The position numbers and the translations under genes were made by a program. 64,000 bases of DNA from NCBI GenBank assembly GCA_004194705.1, contig SADC01000048.1, positions 124,001 to 188,000 of the forward strand, written 5' to 3'. Origin of the DNA: Ditylenchus dipsaci (Eukaryota; Nematoda; Chromadorea; Rhabditida; Anguinidae). Under the pieces are notes generated by a model that ran no database searches, had not been told where the DNA came from, and was given only the letters and a program-made list of their open reading frames with translations. Below, in pieces: positions 33,163 to 44,980 of the stretch (position 1 is its first letter; each line of letters opens with the position of its first letter).

Positions 33163-36100
33163 ATGTTTGGATGGTTTAAATGGGGTGGAATCGATTCACC
33201 CAGTGGAGCAGAGAGAGGTGAAAAGCTTTCGGGTCTATCCGCCTTGACAAGTGGACTAACTGGGGGCATGCCTGATTTGTTTTCTGTAACGCTCTCTTTT
33301 ATATGTGTCGGATGTGTGGCCCTGGCTTATTTGTTCACCAGAAGTGGGCTGGAGAAGAAGGATGGTTCAAAAGATAAAACTGACAGCATAGATGGTGGTC
33401 ACAATCCGGCTTTTCTAAGCCTTCAAAGGAGTTACTTAACAGTTTATTTGCTGGGAGTTGGTAAGCTGTTTTTGCGTTTGTTAAAAGATCATAACAGTAG
33501 AGAAAGGCATTTGTCAACGAGTAAATTCAAATATAACATTGTTTAGAATCATACCTTGCGGGTAACACTCCTTTTTTAATAATAACCTTAGGATTTGCAG
33601 CTTAGTAATTCCTTAAAATTTATGGGCTAGTCAAAATTGGGAAAGAGGAATGACTATGGCATAATAATAATTTTTTTGGAAACCTATGCGATTCTTGCCT
33701 TTTTTGCTGTTTTTAGTGCTTATACTGATAATGACTGAAAAAACAAGGAAACACATGTTGGTGCCATCACGATGCTGGAAAACTATTATTCCAGATCGAT
33801 GGAGCATTGAAAAATATTATTTGACACAAATGGTACAATTTCGGTATACCCCCACCACTCCATTTCGGTATACCCCCACCACTCAATTTCGGTATACCCT
33901 CACCACTCTGTTAATAATTGGATGTTCAGGTTGCTTCAAATTGCACAGTTTTGTATAGAATTAGTAAATTAGAGTGCTGTGGTATACCAAAATTGAGTGG
34001 TGGGGGTATACCGAAATTGAGTAGTGGGGCATACCGAAATTTAGCCAGGTATATTATGTACCCACGACCTGCGACTCCCTACTACTTAGAGACCACTTAG
34101 AACGACCTGCGACTCCCTACTACTACTACTCTCGAGAAAGCGCCATCGAGAAAGATAGCCTGAAACATCCAATTATTAACAAAGTGGTGGGGGTATACCG
34201 AAATTGAGTGGTGGGGTATACCGAAATTTAGCCGACACAAATAATAGTTTTGACATACTTTTTATGACAGTTTTAATTTTTCGGTGGTTATTTTTCAGTT
34301 AGACCATTTTTCCGTCAAACTTTTGCAATTAGTTAATTTTCTGGGCAAATCTTTTGCACAAGTTGCTGTTTGAGTATGGTCAACGGTTATGCGTAAAGTG
34401 TGCGCCGTAATCTGTGCGCCAGTAATGTGTGCGCCAGTAAAGTGTGCGCCAGTAATGTGTGCGCCGGTAAAGTGTGCGCCAGTAATGTGTGCGCCAGTAA
34501 TCTGTGCGCCGTAATCTGTGCGCCAGGAGAGGTATGATCATAATACCTTCACAAATCGTAGACTGCCCAGCGATTGGGTACACATTGTGATTGGGTACAG
34601 CGGTTGGGTACAATTGTGATTGGGTACAGCGGTTGGGTACAATTGCGGTTGGGTACAGCGATTGGGTACAGTTTAAAAATTAGTTTTCAATTTATTTAGT
34701 CCCACCGCATGTTTTTTGAAATTTTTTCACTTAGGCTTAGCCTTAGGTGCAAGGTAGACCAGTGCTCGATAGGACGGTATACCAACGACTCGATACACAT
34801 TATGACTCGATACAACGACTCGATACAATTACGACTCGATACAACGACTCGATACACTTTCTCAAATTCAAACATTTATTCAACTGAAATCAAAGATTTC
34901 TACCTGCCTGCCTTCGGCAGGCAACCTAATTCAATAGGAAGCCCCTTTGGGGTACATGGTCCGGGATAAGGGCTGACCCTTTGGGGGTACATGGTCAAAA
35001 AGTCAACACATAGTCAAAAAGCCACGGGGGGTCAAACGGCCCAGGCGGTCAATCGGCCCAGGCGGTCAATCGTCCAGGCGGTCAATCGGCCCAGGCGGTC
35101 AATTGTCCAGGCGGTCAATTGTCCAGGTGGTCAATTGTCCTGCTCCCAACACCAGTGAAACAAAACGAAAACAAATCAATGAAACGAAGGAATATTAGCA
35201 GGTTTTCAATCAGGATGTTTTCAAAAGGAGCTTCAAAAGGAGCTTTAAAAAGTGTATCGAGTCGTTGTATCGAGTCGTAATTGTATCGAGTCGTTGTATC
35301 GAGTCATAATGTGTATCGAGTCGTTGGTATACCGTCCTATCGAGCACTGGTCTACTTTGCACCTAAGGCTAAGCCTAAGTGAAAAAATTTCAAAAACATG
35401 CGGTGGACTAAATAAATTGAAAACTAATTTTTAAACTGTACCCAATCGCTGTACCCAACCGCAATTGTACCCAACCGCTGTACCCAATCACAATTGTACC
35501 CAACCGCTGTACCCAACCACAATGTGTACCCAATCGCTGTTTTACCAAAATCGTATCCCAAAATGGTATCAATCAAATGACTGGATTTTGTTTCACCCTT
35601 GAATTGATACGCGATAAATTGATCCTCTGATAAATTGATCATCCAACTTTTTCAATGTTACAGGTTCAGATCCCGATGGTGGCAAACGTTTTTTTCTTGG
35701 CTCAAATAGTTTTTAGAGGACTATGAAGTCTCAGGGTGGGTAGGAAAACCAGCTGGTACGTTTCCTAAACAGCGATACACATCCCGAATCCAACACATCT
35801 ATATATGTTACCCTATCCCTTGCAATGTGGAGTGTGCTTTTATTGCTTCAACCCCTTGGCCGGGCACAATAACATGTAGGACCACTAAAGGCTGATCAAA
35901 AGCATTGAGGGTGGACTTCGATCCATGGGGGCAGATCGGGCCGTTAAGGGTGGATTTGGGTCATTCAAAGTAGATCCTAACTAGTAAAACTGGATTAACA
36001 CCATAGGGCATTAACCACCTGGGGAGGTACGTGTTGGGAGATATATATATAACCTCAAGGTATTACCCCTCAAGTTATTATCGATAATCGGCTACCAGAC

Positions 36101-39100
36101 AAATTCCAATATTTTTGGAAAATGTCGCGCGACATTTTCCAAAAATATTGGAATTTGTCTGGTAGCCCGATAATCATCTACCTGGATGTGGATACCTGTT
36201 ATGAACGTATTCAAAACATTTTCAGGATACCAATTTGCGCAGGTATGACGTTCATACCTATTCTGGCGCACACATTACTGGCGCACACATTACTGGCGCA
36301 CACTTTACCGGCGCACACATTACTGGCGCACACCTTACCGGCGCACACATTACTGGCGCACAGATTACGGCGCACACTTTACGCATAACCTGGTCAACTC
36401 CTCTTTGAGGTAGGTGCCTTTTGGGCGAGGTTGTGAGCTATCTTTAGCCTCTCTGGTTTAAGGGAGAGCATCTTTTTTTGCAGCTTTGGAAAGCCCTGCT
36501 CTTTAGCTGCTTCCGCTAGTTTTTTCTGGTCTCGAAATTTCATCACCTGAAGAAAAATCCATTAGTATATCTAAGAATAGTTCAAAACTTTTAAGTAATT
36601 TTTATGCTAGATTTCATTTAAAGTCTAGCACCACCTCCTAAAGACTAGATTATTAAAAACTTTTCCGACTAATAGATAATCCTCGAAAATAGCTATCGAA
36701 TGACCAGACCCATAATTTTTTAACCAGGGGCGGTTATAATAAAGATTACCCTTACCTCTACCTTTTACCCTTACTTCTACCTTTTACCCTTACCTCTACC
36801 TTTTACCCCTACCTCTACCTTTTTTTTACTTTGAACTTTTACCTTACCTCTACCTTACCCTTACCTCTACCTTTTACCTCTACCTCTACCCTTACCTCTA
36901 CCTCTACCTTTTACCCTTACCTCTACCTTCAACTTTTTTCTCGAAAACGAAATAAACGGCAACTTATTTATTTCAATCCACAACACAAGATCCTTCATAA
37001 AATAAGAAAGATAAGGCTCCCTTTTTCTGATCCTGGAGATCCTGTTTGGCCAACTTCTTGAGATTCGAATGCTTTTGCTTGACCTGCTCCACGCTGTGCG
37101 ACCCTTGATCCGGATATTCGGTGTTGAGTGTGTCGGTAACGGTCTTCCAAGCAGCGTTCTGACCAGCGGCTGAATCCTTTTTGCGGCTGTTCGAGAAGAA
37201 ATCCTCTGGTGCTCGGCGACCAGCTCAACCAAACGTTTGCACATCTCAGGCGTAAACATAACGATAACTAGACATGAGAGCGATAAAATACGACAAACAG
37301 TGCGTGTACAACAAAGCGAGCAAATCTCAACAAACAACACAGAATAATGAAAAACGGACGTTAAATTCGTGTTCAGCGAACTAAAATTGCTCTAGAAATG
37401 CTTTACGGGACAATATTTTGAAAATCGAGATGAAGGTAAAAATTTTTACCCTGCTACCACCCATGGTAAAAATATGCCTTGGTCCCCCTGTTGTTTTTTA
37501 CCTTTACCACTACCTCTACCTTTACCTCTAGCTTTTATTATAACGGGTAGAGGTAAGGGTAGAGGTAAAGGTAAAAGGTACGGGTAGAGGTAGGGGTAAA
37601 AATTCTTTATTATAACGGGTAGAGGTAAAGGTGGAGGTAAGGGTAAAAGGTAAGGGTAAATCGATTATTATAACCGCCCCAGAAGATTTGGAAGTTATGA
37701 TGATTTTAAATGCGCCAGATCATATCTAAAAGTGGTGATTTAGACAGAAATCAATATATTGAGAAAAATAAAAGAGGCAAAACAAAAAAGTAAAACAACA
37801 AAAATGTGCAGTTTTAACTCAGCTTTCGAATGGCACTAAACATGGCTGCTTCAACATCAGTTTACTTGGTAGAAAAACTCAAAGTACGAAGGGAACTTAA
37901 ATCGAAAAAATTCTCGATTTGTCTTAACACGAAAAAGACATTTGATTTTTCGGATTTTGCACGTGACACGCCGTGGGGTGCACTTGGTATGCTGTCACTT
38001 ACTACCCACTGCGCCATCCGATCACATAGTTGATCGTCTCATTTTTAAGTACAGTCTGCTCTCGATATAACACCGCTCCCGGGACCGGCCGTCGGCGATG
38101 TTACATCGAGAGTGGTTTTAAATCGAGAGTAGCACTTTAGTCAAATCTCGAGAAAATACATTTCCGGTACCGTCGATTGGCGGTGTTATATCAAGAGTAG
38201 TGTTGTATCGAAACTTTGTGGCCTTTTCTTTGTTGCTATATTAAGACTGGCAGCAAAATTATGTCTGATGTGCTAGCTAGTTACACCGGGCTCGAGAATA
38301 TTACCGACAAATCTTGATATCGTAAAAAGTCTAATACTTTTTTTTTGAAAAAGTTGAACAAATCGGTGGCAATCCCCCAAGTAAATGAGTTCCGTGTTAT
38401 GTCAAGAGTGGTGTTGTATCGAAATGGGTTATATCGAGGGTGGGCTGTATATTCTGTGCTTTCTATATGCTTAACTTTGAAACAGTTAAAAACAAAAAAC
38501 GAGCCCAGGGGAAATTTGCATATTTAAGTCGGATACTATTTTTCAATGCTCTATCGATCTGGAATAATAGTTTTCCTAGATCGTGACGACACCAACATGT
38601 GTTCCCTTCTGAGTTTATATATTTTTTCAATAAAACTATTTTAGCTGGAGATTGGCTTCAGGGGCCATATGTATACGCTCTCTACGAATTTTATGGCATG
38701 TCCAAACATCAAATTGAGTTGCTTTTTATTGCTGGTTTTGCTTCCAGCTTGGTCTTCGGCACATTCATCGGCTCCATTGCTGATAAATAGTAAGAATTAC
38801 AGTCTCAGTCCTCTGAATGCAGCAGTTGAACGGCTGAATGTAGACTTTCTTATAATTCTTCCTATATTTAGTGGACGTAGAACAAACTGCTTCCTCTATG
38901 CCTTTCTCTACGGACTAGCTTGCTTGACAAAGCATTTTGCAGACTTCAACATTTTGCTGCTCGGCCGATTGCTGGGTGGTATAGCAACTTCTATTCTATT
39001 TAGTGCTTTTGAGTCCTGGCTTGTGTATGAGCATAATCAAGTAACATTTTATTGCGTGTGAAAATTTAAAAAAATTTTTTTAGCGTGGGATCGACTCCCG

Positions 39101-42100
39101 TCTGTTGACCACAATTTTTCGAATGCTATTTTGGAAACTCTCTGGTAGCCATTGTTTCTGGAATGGGTGCCCAAGTTGCTGCTGATTTCTTCGGCTATGT
39201 GTAAGGAATTTGTTGATTTTTCATCATTTTTTTCTCAAAAATTTAGGGCTCCATTTGATGTTGCTCTTATTTTGCTTATAATAATGGTGGTCATAATGGT
39301 GGGCACTTGGCCTGAGAATTATGGAGATTCCAAAGCTCCAGTACATCAATCATTTGTTGACGCATTCTACACAATCAAAAATGGTTTGATTTTTAAGACC
39401 ATTGCCACTGACGAAAAAAGATTTCTAAAATTTGAATTCGCAAGGAGCAGCATTCTTTTGCCTATGCTCTTCACATAATTCGAATATTTTTCGAAATTTT
39501 TTCGAACGGCTCTTAAGGGAGGGTGAAAGCTGTTAAGGAGATAGTCTCGACACAAAAAGATTTATCAAAGTTTCGTGTTTTTTAAATGTGATTTAGTCGT
39601 ATTTTGTCGACAACTCGGTGTTTCGTTATTAGACAAACTTGTTCAGAATCAAAGTTGGATAAGCATGATCGATATCAGAATTTCTGAATTCCTTTAAAAA
39701 ATGGCCTTAAAGCGGAAATGAAAAGGAGAAAAATCCATCGAAAAAAGGTTGGTTCGTTTGCTATTCCATTCCGAGTTTTAAGCCATTTTTGAAAGAATTT
39801 TGAAATTCTGATATTGATGTTGCTAATCTAACATTTAATTCTGCTCAAGTTTGTCTGAGATCGAAACACCGAATTTTCGTTAAAATATACAGTCAACCCC
39901 CGCTATAGTGACACCTCGCAGACGATTTGGTTGGTTTTGTCTAAAACGCCTTAGACTAGACCCTCGCTATAGTGACACCCGCTATAGTGGCACCCTCGCT
40001 ATAGTGACACCCTAGGCCGTTCCCAACAAATAAAAATACCCTCAATTTAGTGACACATGTCAAGTTTTGTTCATTAAAGTTGCAACTTCAAGTGAAATTT
40101 CTTTAAAAAACAAATTTTAAGCTCTCGGTCAATTGCTTCCATATTAATTACAGAGGTTTTTATTTGTTTTCGTTGCCGATATGAAACCCAATGATGTATA
40201 TAATGCCGAACAACTGTAGTACAGTTCAAAACTGTCATCCAGTTGTGATTAATTTTTGAAATTGTGCTGCCGTTTTTCGGCATTATTCACATGACTATTC
40301 CAATCGAATTTTTTTAAATTTCAGTTTTCTCTCATGAAACACTATAGTTTTGCTATTTAGACCCGCAACCCTCAATTTAGATGCTGAAAAATGTGTACGT
40401 TAATTCCAGAAATGCGAGTCGACCAGCAAAATCTATATGGTTCAGATTATACTGACGCATAAGAGCTGTCAAAAGACTTTAAAAATTGGGTTGAAAGGTG
40501 TTAAACCCTTGACGGAATGAACTTTTGGTTTATACATAAAATCGACAGGCGAATGTATTACCATATGCTAAACCCTCGACATAGTGACACCTTTCAATAA
40601 TTTTTTTGAAAACCCTCGCTACAGTGACACCCCGTTATAGTGACACCCTCGCTATAGTGACACCCCAAGGCCGGTCCCGAGGGGTGTCACTATAGCGGGG
40701 TTGACTGTAGCTCAAAACCATACTTAAAAACAAAAAAAACTTGAATAAATCTTTTCGTGTCGAGACTATCTCCTTAACAGCTTTCACCCTCCCTTTAAGA
40801 CTATAAAGTGTGATGCGTTGTTCACAATGGAGGACTGCAGTCGCCACCCAGGACTGCAGTCCTCCATTGTGAACACACAACAATCCACAGTCGCCACTCA
40901 GGATTGCAGTCCGCAGTGAGGACTGTGGACTGTTGTGTGTTCACAATGAAGACTGCAGTCCGGGGTGGCGACTGTGGATTGTTACAATTTGAGTGCGGAC
41001 TGCAGTCGCCACTCTCATCCAAAACTATTCACGGTGTTTATTTTTATTTTTTTTTATTAGTTTCTGTATTGCTCTTATAACCAAAATGAAGCTAAGTTCC
41101 AGAGCAACATTTTGGTACCAAAACATTAAGGATCGCATAATAATTTTGCGATCAAAAATTGCAAAAAAGATTACAATCCTCACTCACAATCCACACTTAC
41201 AATCCACACTCAGGATGGTAAAGTGTGAATTGTGTATGTAGAATTTTTTCTCGATCATTATGTTCTATTGCAATGTTGATTTCTTTAAAAATGAGAAAAA
41301 ATGTCCAAAATTTACATGTAGGTAACATGTAGGTTCACGAGTCAATTTGTCCAGCTGGACAACATGAGTACAGCCTGAAAATTTGACAAGAGAAAACTAA
41401 CTTTTTTTATCTTTCCTAACGTACTTAGGGAATCATTTTTGGCCAAATAGAATTGATTTTATGCTAATTGAGAATAATTCTCTAATATTTGGGGTCGAAC
41501 TCTTTGGAGTGGGTACCAGTCTGAGGTATTGAGATTCTGGTTAGTCGAAATAGCATTATGGTCTCAACAAGCCGTTTTCAGCACACGATTTTTGGATGTA
41601 TAAAAAAGTTTGTTTCGCACTAAGAGATCATTAATTTTTGTGGACGAAATAACCGCACGCTGTAGGTAGGCGCCAAGGATCATCCGTACAATTTTAGCCA
41701 AATCACTATGCATTCGCATGAACTTATGTAAACAGTCTATAAGCCTTTCAATCGACAAAATGTTTTATTTTGGCAAAACAGTCGCAATAACTCAACAGAA
41801 AACATATTTTCGGCTATCTCACAACAATTACAACAGCAAATTAGAGAATATTTAAATTCCGCGCCATCCAATTCGTTCTTCTTGCCATTCAACGGATCCA
41901 GCTCCATTAAAGTACTCCATTAGCTTTTGTTGAATATTCTTGCCATCTTGAGTCACGTAGTTGCTATCTGGCGCAGCGCTTAAAAGTCCCTCTATTTGTT
42001 CTCTCCATCCTCCATTAGCTTGATCGTTTGTGTCGGCCAGATCTATAAGGTGAAACAGTTTGGAAAAAATTAAAGCCGAAAAAGCAAACTTTGCGGTGAG

Positions 42101-44809
42101 CGAACTGCTGCGTGCCTAACATTGAAATTGTGAAGGGCAAGGCAAGCTTTTATGATGTTATCGGTGTTGGATATTTTGTCTCTAACGGCTTGAGCAACAC
42201 CCGGTAAGAACAGGCCAAAATGGCGAAGATCAAATTGATCAAAGGACAGTTTCTCAAGTAAATCGACAATGCTGAACACGAATCAGGTGTTATAATGTCA
42301 GATTTATGTAGCGAAATCGAAGTTTCAGGTCAAGATGCCTTTTGGTATATACTTTTTAACGTTTGCTAAACATTCAAAAAGCCTGGTTGCAGATTACTTT
42401 AAAGAACTATCTGGTGCAATTTTTCATGCTCTGTCGAATAATATCACCCATTAACTAAAAAACGGCGTTTTAAAACTGTTTTGTACATATTTTTGTATGA
42501 ACAACATTTTTGAAAAAAATACAATGGTTTCTGTGAGCTAAAAATTTTTCAAATAATTGTCATAAATACCTCCACGATATGTCATTTGAAAGCTCGCAAT
42601 CTGCGCTTTCTTTGCACATGATATATAATAAATATATTGAAACAGCGGCATGTTTTACCTCTTTAAAGTGATATAGGCAAAAATCGTGACATAGATGGTT
42701 CACAACGGCCGCTGACTACCGTAGAGTAATTTTTTTTTCAATTTTCCTTGACCATCGTGCTCAGCGTAAAATTCTGCACAAGGATATACCATCAGGACGT
42801 ACAGCCGTTCCCGTGTTAACAATTTTGAAAAACATCAGGAATACATTACCCTGTATCTTACGTAGAAGTTTCCATCACTTTCCTTTTGCGGCAAGTACAA
42901 AGGTCCTGTGCAAATGTAGACATTCCTATTCTTCTTGGCAAGACGCCTGAAAACGAAAAAAAATCGAGCTGACAAAATCAAAAATAGCATGCCGTTACCT
43001 CACATGTATTTCGACATCATTCCACTTGTCACGATTGAAACCTCTGCCTACTTGAGGAGACATGTTGGTTAGGAAGAAAGTCTGATCAATTGAATTCCGC
43101 GACTTTCGATGGTTGCCAGCCGCTGCCAGATGTCCTCTATCTAAAAGCTTGCAACTATCAAATAAATATATTAAATATATTTTAAATATATTTTAAATAT
43201 ATTTTAAGCAACCGTTACAATATTTTTTTACCGTAGCCACTTCGCTAAATTTTTGATTAGAACCATGTTTAGAAATTAATTGCAAAATACATACGAGGTA
43301 ATCGGAGTTCTGACTCTGGAAGAATGTATGGATGGACGTATCAGGCTTAAAGGTTGACTTGGATCGGCCGACAGATGGATCATACACCAGACGATCCGGC
43401 GTCAAATGTTCGACCACCTAAAATACAACATAGACCAGATTATTGGCACTTAAAAAACCATCTATAAGATAAAAAATTAAAAGTTATAGTAATGGGACAA
43501 TTTTTACCAGATAATCCAAGGTTTAGAGCAATCGAAGCCCACACATTTGATTTCTTGACGTTATTTTTGTAGTCGTCGTGAGAAAGGTCGTAGAGGCATA
43601 CATTTTCTCGGACTTTCTGAATGATGGCGGAATTGCGCGTTGCTAGATCATCACTAGATCCTTTTTTCATTTCCTGCTTTGTTTGCATTGTTCGAAAATC
43701 GCACTAGAAACATAAGAGAATGAAGTGAGAGTACAGAAAAAATATGGATGTCACAAATTTGATGGCTAATTAATTTTTAATAAATCTTAATTGAATAAAA
43801 AAAATATAGTCTTTTGAAAAGACATCCTATCCAAAATGAACAACAATCCTCACTTCAAATGAAAAACAATCCTCACTCAGTGCAGATTGTAAGTCCGCAC
43901 TCTAACATTCCTATTGTGAACACACAACAGTCGCCACCCTCACTGCGGATTGTAAGTCCGGACTGAGGGTGGCGACTGCAGTCCACCATTGTGAACTAGG
44001 CATGAGACGATAAAATAACTGACCCTGGAATTCAAATTTCAACAACTTTCGTCAACGGAGATTACGCTTTAATTAGCTGTATATATTTTTGTTGGACTCT
44101 TTCAATTACTTTTGTCTATTTTTTTCAGATTCCAAAGTGCTGTTCCTTGGACTTGTTCAAGGTCTCTTCGAAGGTGCCATGTACACTTTTGTTTTGGAGT
44201 GGACACCAGCTCTATCACGTGCATATTCCACAGGAAGTGGCAGTGACTCGTCCTCCTCGGTTCCTCATGGCTACGTGTTTGCGTCTTTTATGGTCTCTGT
44301 TATGATCGGCTCTTCGCTGTTCAAACTACTTAGTCGACGTTTCGCTCCTGAATCTTTGCTTAGATATATCTTGCTGGTCTCAGCTTGTTCCTTAGCCACC
44401 CCAATCCTTTCCCATACAATGGACTTGCCATATTCCTCTCTTTTACCCTATTTGAAATGTGTGTTGGTGTCTTTTGGCCGGCTATGGCATATTTAAGAGG
44501 CCTTTATTTGCCGGAGCAGACCCGCTCTACCACTATGAATTTTTTCAGAATCCCGCTTAATTTGATTGTAGTAGTTATTTTGTGGCAGAACTTTGCTATG
44601 GACACTATTTTCAAATTCTGTGTAGCATTTTTGCTGCTAGGGGCTGTTGGTCAACAGTTCATCTACAAGTGACTAACATTTATGTTTTAGATGCTAAAAT
44701 TACATTTTTTAGATTGACAAAAATTGACAGATACCAGTCTTTGGGTGCAGTGGGTTGTGAACAGAAAGTCAATTTACTAAAAGATGATAAAGAAATGTCT
44801 CAAAATTAA
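33163..44809 (+). CDS. MFSD5: Molybdate-anion transporter, MFS family
   Basis: Plasma-membrane transporter of the major facilitator superfamily; members of this family take up molybdate. Exons: 33163-33460, 38645-38789, 38872-39040, 39084-39200, 39247-39383, 44129-44668, 44713-44809, with every junction in phase, giving about 500 residues. Landmarks: a first membrane span (FSVTLSFICVGCVALAYLF), then GDWLQGPYVYALYEFYG, the MFS motif GSIADKYGRR between spans 2 and 3, LLGRLLGGIATSILFSAFESW, GTWPENYGD, FLGLVQGLFEGAMYTFVLEWTP, FWPAMAYLRG and MNFFRIPLNL. Bases seem to be missing near 39116, 39131 and 44416; with them restored the frame is open end to end. Introns 1 (5.2 kb) and 5 (4.7 kb) are filled with nested transposons. 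The other introns are 43-82 nt. Confidence 0.93.
33838..34235. repeat. TTTCGGTATACCCCCACCACTC inverted arrays
   Basis: Three units on the left face four units in inverse orientation on the right (about 33985-34040 and 34190-34235). Confidence 0.75.
34565..35560. mobile_element. Inner element with GGGTACAGCGATT and CGATACAACGACT arrays
   Basis: Long inverted arms in three blocks: GATTGGGTACAGCGGTTGGGTAC array, a CACTTAGGCTTAGCCTTAGG block, then a GACTCGATACAACGACTCG array. AAATCGTA occurs on both flanks as a possible 8 bp duplication. The core (35030-35135) is a GGCGGTCAATCGGCCCA tandem repeat. One arm of the same family lies at 19370-19540. Confidence 0.75.
36085..36173. repeat. Perfect palindrome centred on TGTCGCGCGACA
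   Basis: Arms of about 40 bp (CTACCAGACAAATTCCAATA... and exact complement) around AATGTCGCGCGACATT. The centre word is the same as in the 7780-8065 palindrome. Confidence 0.85.
36727..37680. mobile_element. Element with CCCTTACCTCTACC arrays
   Basis: Ends GGGGCGGTTATAATAA and TTATTATAACCGCCCC. Inward are arrays of TTTTACCCTTACCTCTACC and, inverted, GGTAGAGGTAAGGGTAAA. Encloses a zeste-like gene. No clear target duplication. Confidence 0.8.
36973..37259 (-). CDS. Myb/SANT-like (zeste-type) protein of a transposon
   Basis: About 96 residues. ATG at 37259 opens MFTPEMCKRLVELVAEHQRI. After one added base in the TTTCTTC tract near 37197 the frame continues SRKKDSAAGQNAAWKTVTDTL, then VEQVKQKHSNLKKLAK, ending at a TGA at 36973. 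The tryptophan and the K-x-K-x-x-N-L-K-K pattern fit the zeste-type Myb/SANT-like DNA-binding fold often carried by DNA transposons. It lies inside the CCCTTACCTCTACC element, which has no transposase, so it may bind those arrays. Confidence 0.7.
38052..38447. mobile_element. Tigger-like MITE in MFSD5 intron 1
   Basis: Ends CAGTCTGCTCTCGATATAACA and TTATATCGAGGGTGGGCTG inside TA, with repeated GATGTTACATCGAGAGTGG units. Confidence 0.8.
39513..40798. mobile_element. TTAA element GGGAGGGTGAAAGC, with insert
   Basis: Ends TTAAGGGAGGGTGAAAGC and GCTTTCACCCTCCCTTTAA, then TAAGGAGATAGTCTCGACAC and complement. It contains a palindrome (39603-39880) and a Tigger-like MITE (39890-40707). Located in MFSD5 intron 5. 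Confidence 0.85.
39890..40707. mobile_element. Tigger-like MITE, CGCTATAGTGACACC arrays
   Basis: Ends CAGTCAACCCCCGCTATAGTG and CACTATAGCGGGGTTGACTG inside TA, with CTCGCTATAGTGACACC arrays at both ends. Confidence 0.9.
41852..42270 (-). pseudogene. Harbinger transposase C-terminal exons
   Basis: Exon about 42270-42121 reads DKISNTDNIIKACLALHNFN, the conserved late helix of PIF/Harbinger nucleases. Exon 42042-41852 reads GGWREQIEGLLS and KLMEYFNGAGSVEWQ, the usual Harbinger C-terminal pattern, then TAA. The exon join is one base out of phase. The upstream DDE catalytic exons are missing. Confidence 0.7.
42850..43417 (-). CDS. ENDOG: Endonuclease G fragment (three exons)
   Basis: Sugar-nonspecific DNA/RNA nuclease, normally mitochondrial. 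Exons 43417-43295 (VVEHLTPDRL, TFKPDTSIHTFFQSQNSDY), about 43154-42999 (catalytic DRGHLAAAGNH, then TFFLTNMSPQVG and FNRDKWNDVE) and 42946-42850 (NVYICTGPLYLP, FYVRYR). The last junction is in perfect phase. The first needs a one-base correction in the GCTTTTAG tract before DRGH. The leader, the N-terminal third (exons before VVEHL) and the C-terminal part (after YVRYR) are not found nearby, so this copy is incomplete. It keeps introns, so it is not a retrocopy. It lies antisense in MFSD5 intron 5, inside a transposon. Confidence 0.85.
43508..43688 (-). CDS. MADF-domain exon, Harbinger-type second ORF
   Basis: Starts at the ATG at 43688 (MQTKQEMKKG) and carries the first half of a MADF (Myb/SANT-like) domain: IQKVRENVCLYDLSHDDYK, then WASIALNLGL, ending at donor G|GTAAAA. 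MADF proteins accompany Harbinger transposases. The second half of the domain is not seen; the next exon on this strand belongs to endonuclease G. Confidence 0.75.
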
Positions 44810-44870
44810 TATTAAAAAATTAATATTGGCAACAGAGCAACAAAATTTGAATACTATACGATATAAGATA

Positions 44871-44886
44871 AATAAACTTTAATAAA
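44871..44886 (+). terminator. Two poly(A) signals after MFSD5
   Basis: AATAAA at 44871 and again at 44881, 60-80 nt after the MFSD5 stop. Confidence 0.6.
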
Positions 44887-44980
44887 TCCCATATCTTGTT
44901 GGTAATGTTGATGGCAATAATTTTTAGGGAAAACCTTTTTCTGCGCAAAAAATTTTTAATTTCAATATTTAGCTAAAGTA

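Larger units (their letters stand above)
34377..36398. mobile_element. Foldback-like element with TGTGCGCCAGTAA arrays
   Basis: Body 34385-36390: ends GGTTATGCGTAAAGTGTGCG and complement, each followed by about eight TGTGCGCCAGTAA units, with an exact 8 bp duplication TGGTCAAC (34377-34384, 36391-36398). Another foldback element (34573-35540) lies inside. Confidence 0.9.
33745..38605. mobile_element. Outer inverted repeat filling MFSD5 intron 1
   Basis: The arms (33745-33830 and 38520-38605) are about 85% identical in inverted orientation: ACACATGTTGGTGCCATCACG, AAAACTATTATTCCAGATCG, GAGCATTGAAAAATA. They enclose 4.7 kb of later insertions. Confidence 0.7.
40820..43996. mobile_element. 3.2 kb element carrying MADF, endonuclease G and Harbinger exons
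   Basis: Ends GTTCACAATGG and CCATTGTGAAC, each followed by arrays of GGACTGCAGTCGCCACCC and ACAATCCTCACTC units. Between them, all on the minus strand, are a MADF exon (43688-43508), three endonuclease G exons (43417-42850) and Harbinger transposase 3' exons (about 42270-41852). No target duplication was found. Confidence 0.75.

Noticed and set aside
36740..37670. Interstitial telomere (CCCTTACC-like repeats)
   Set aside because: The unit is a longer CCCTTACCTCTACC motif, mirrored at both ends of one element; it is an element array, not telomeric DNA.
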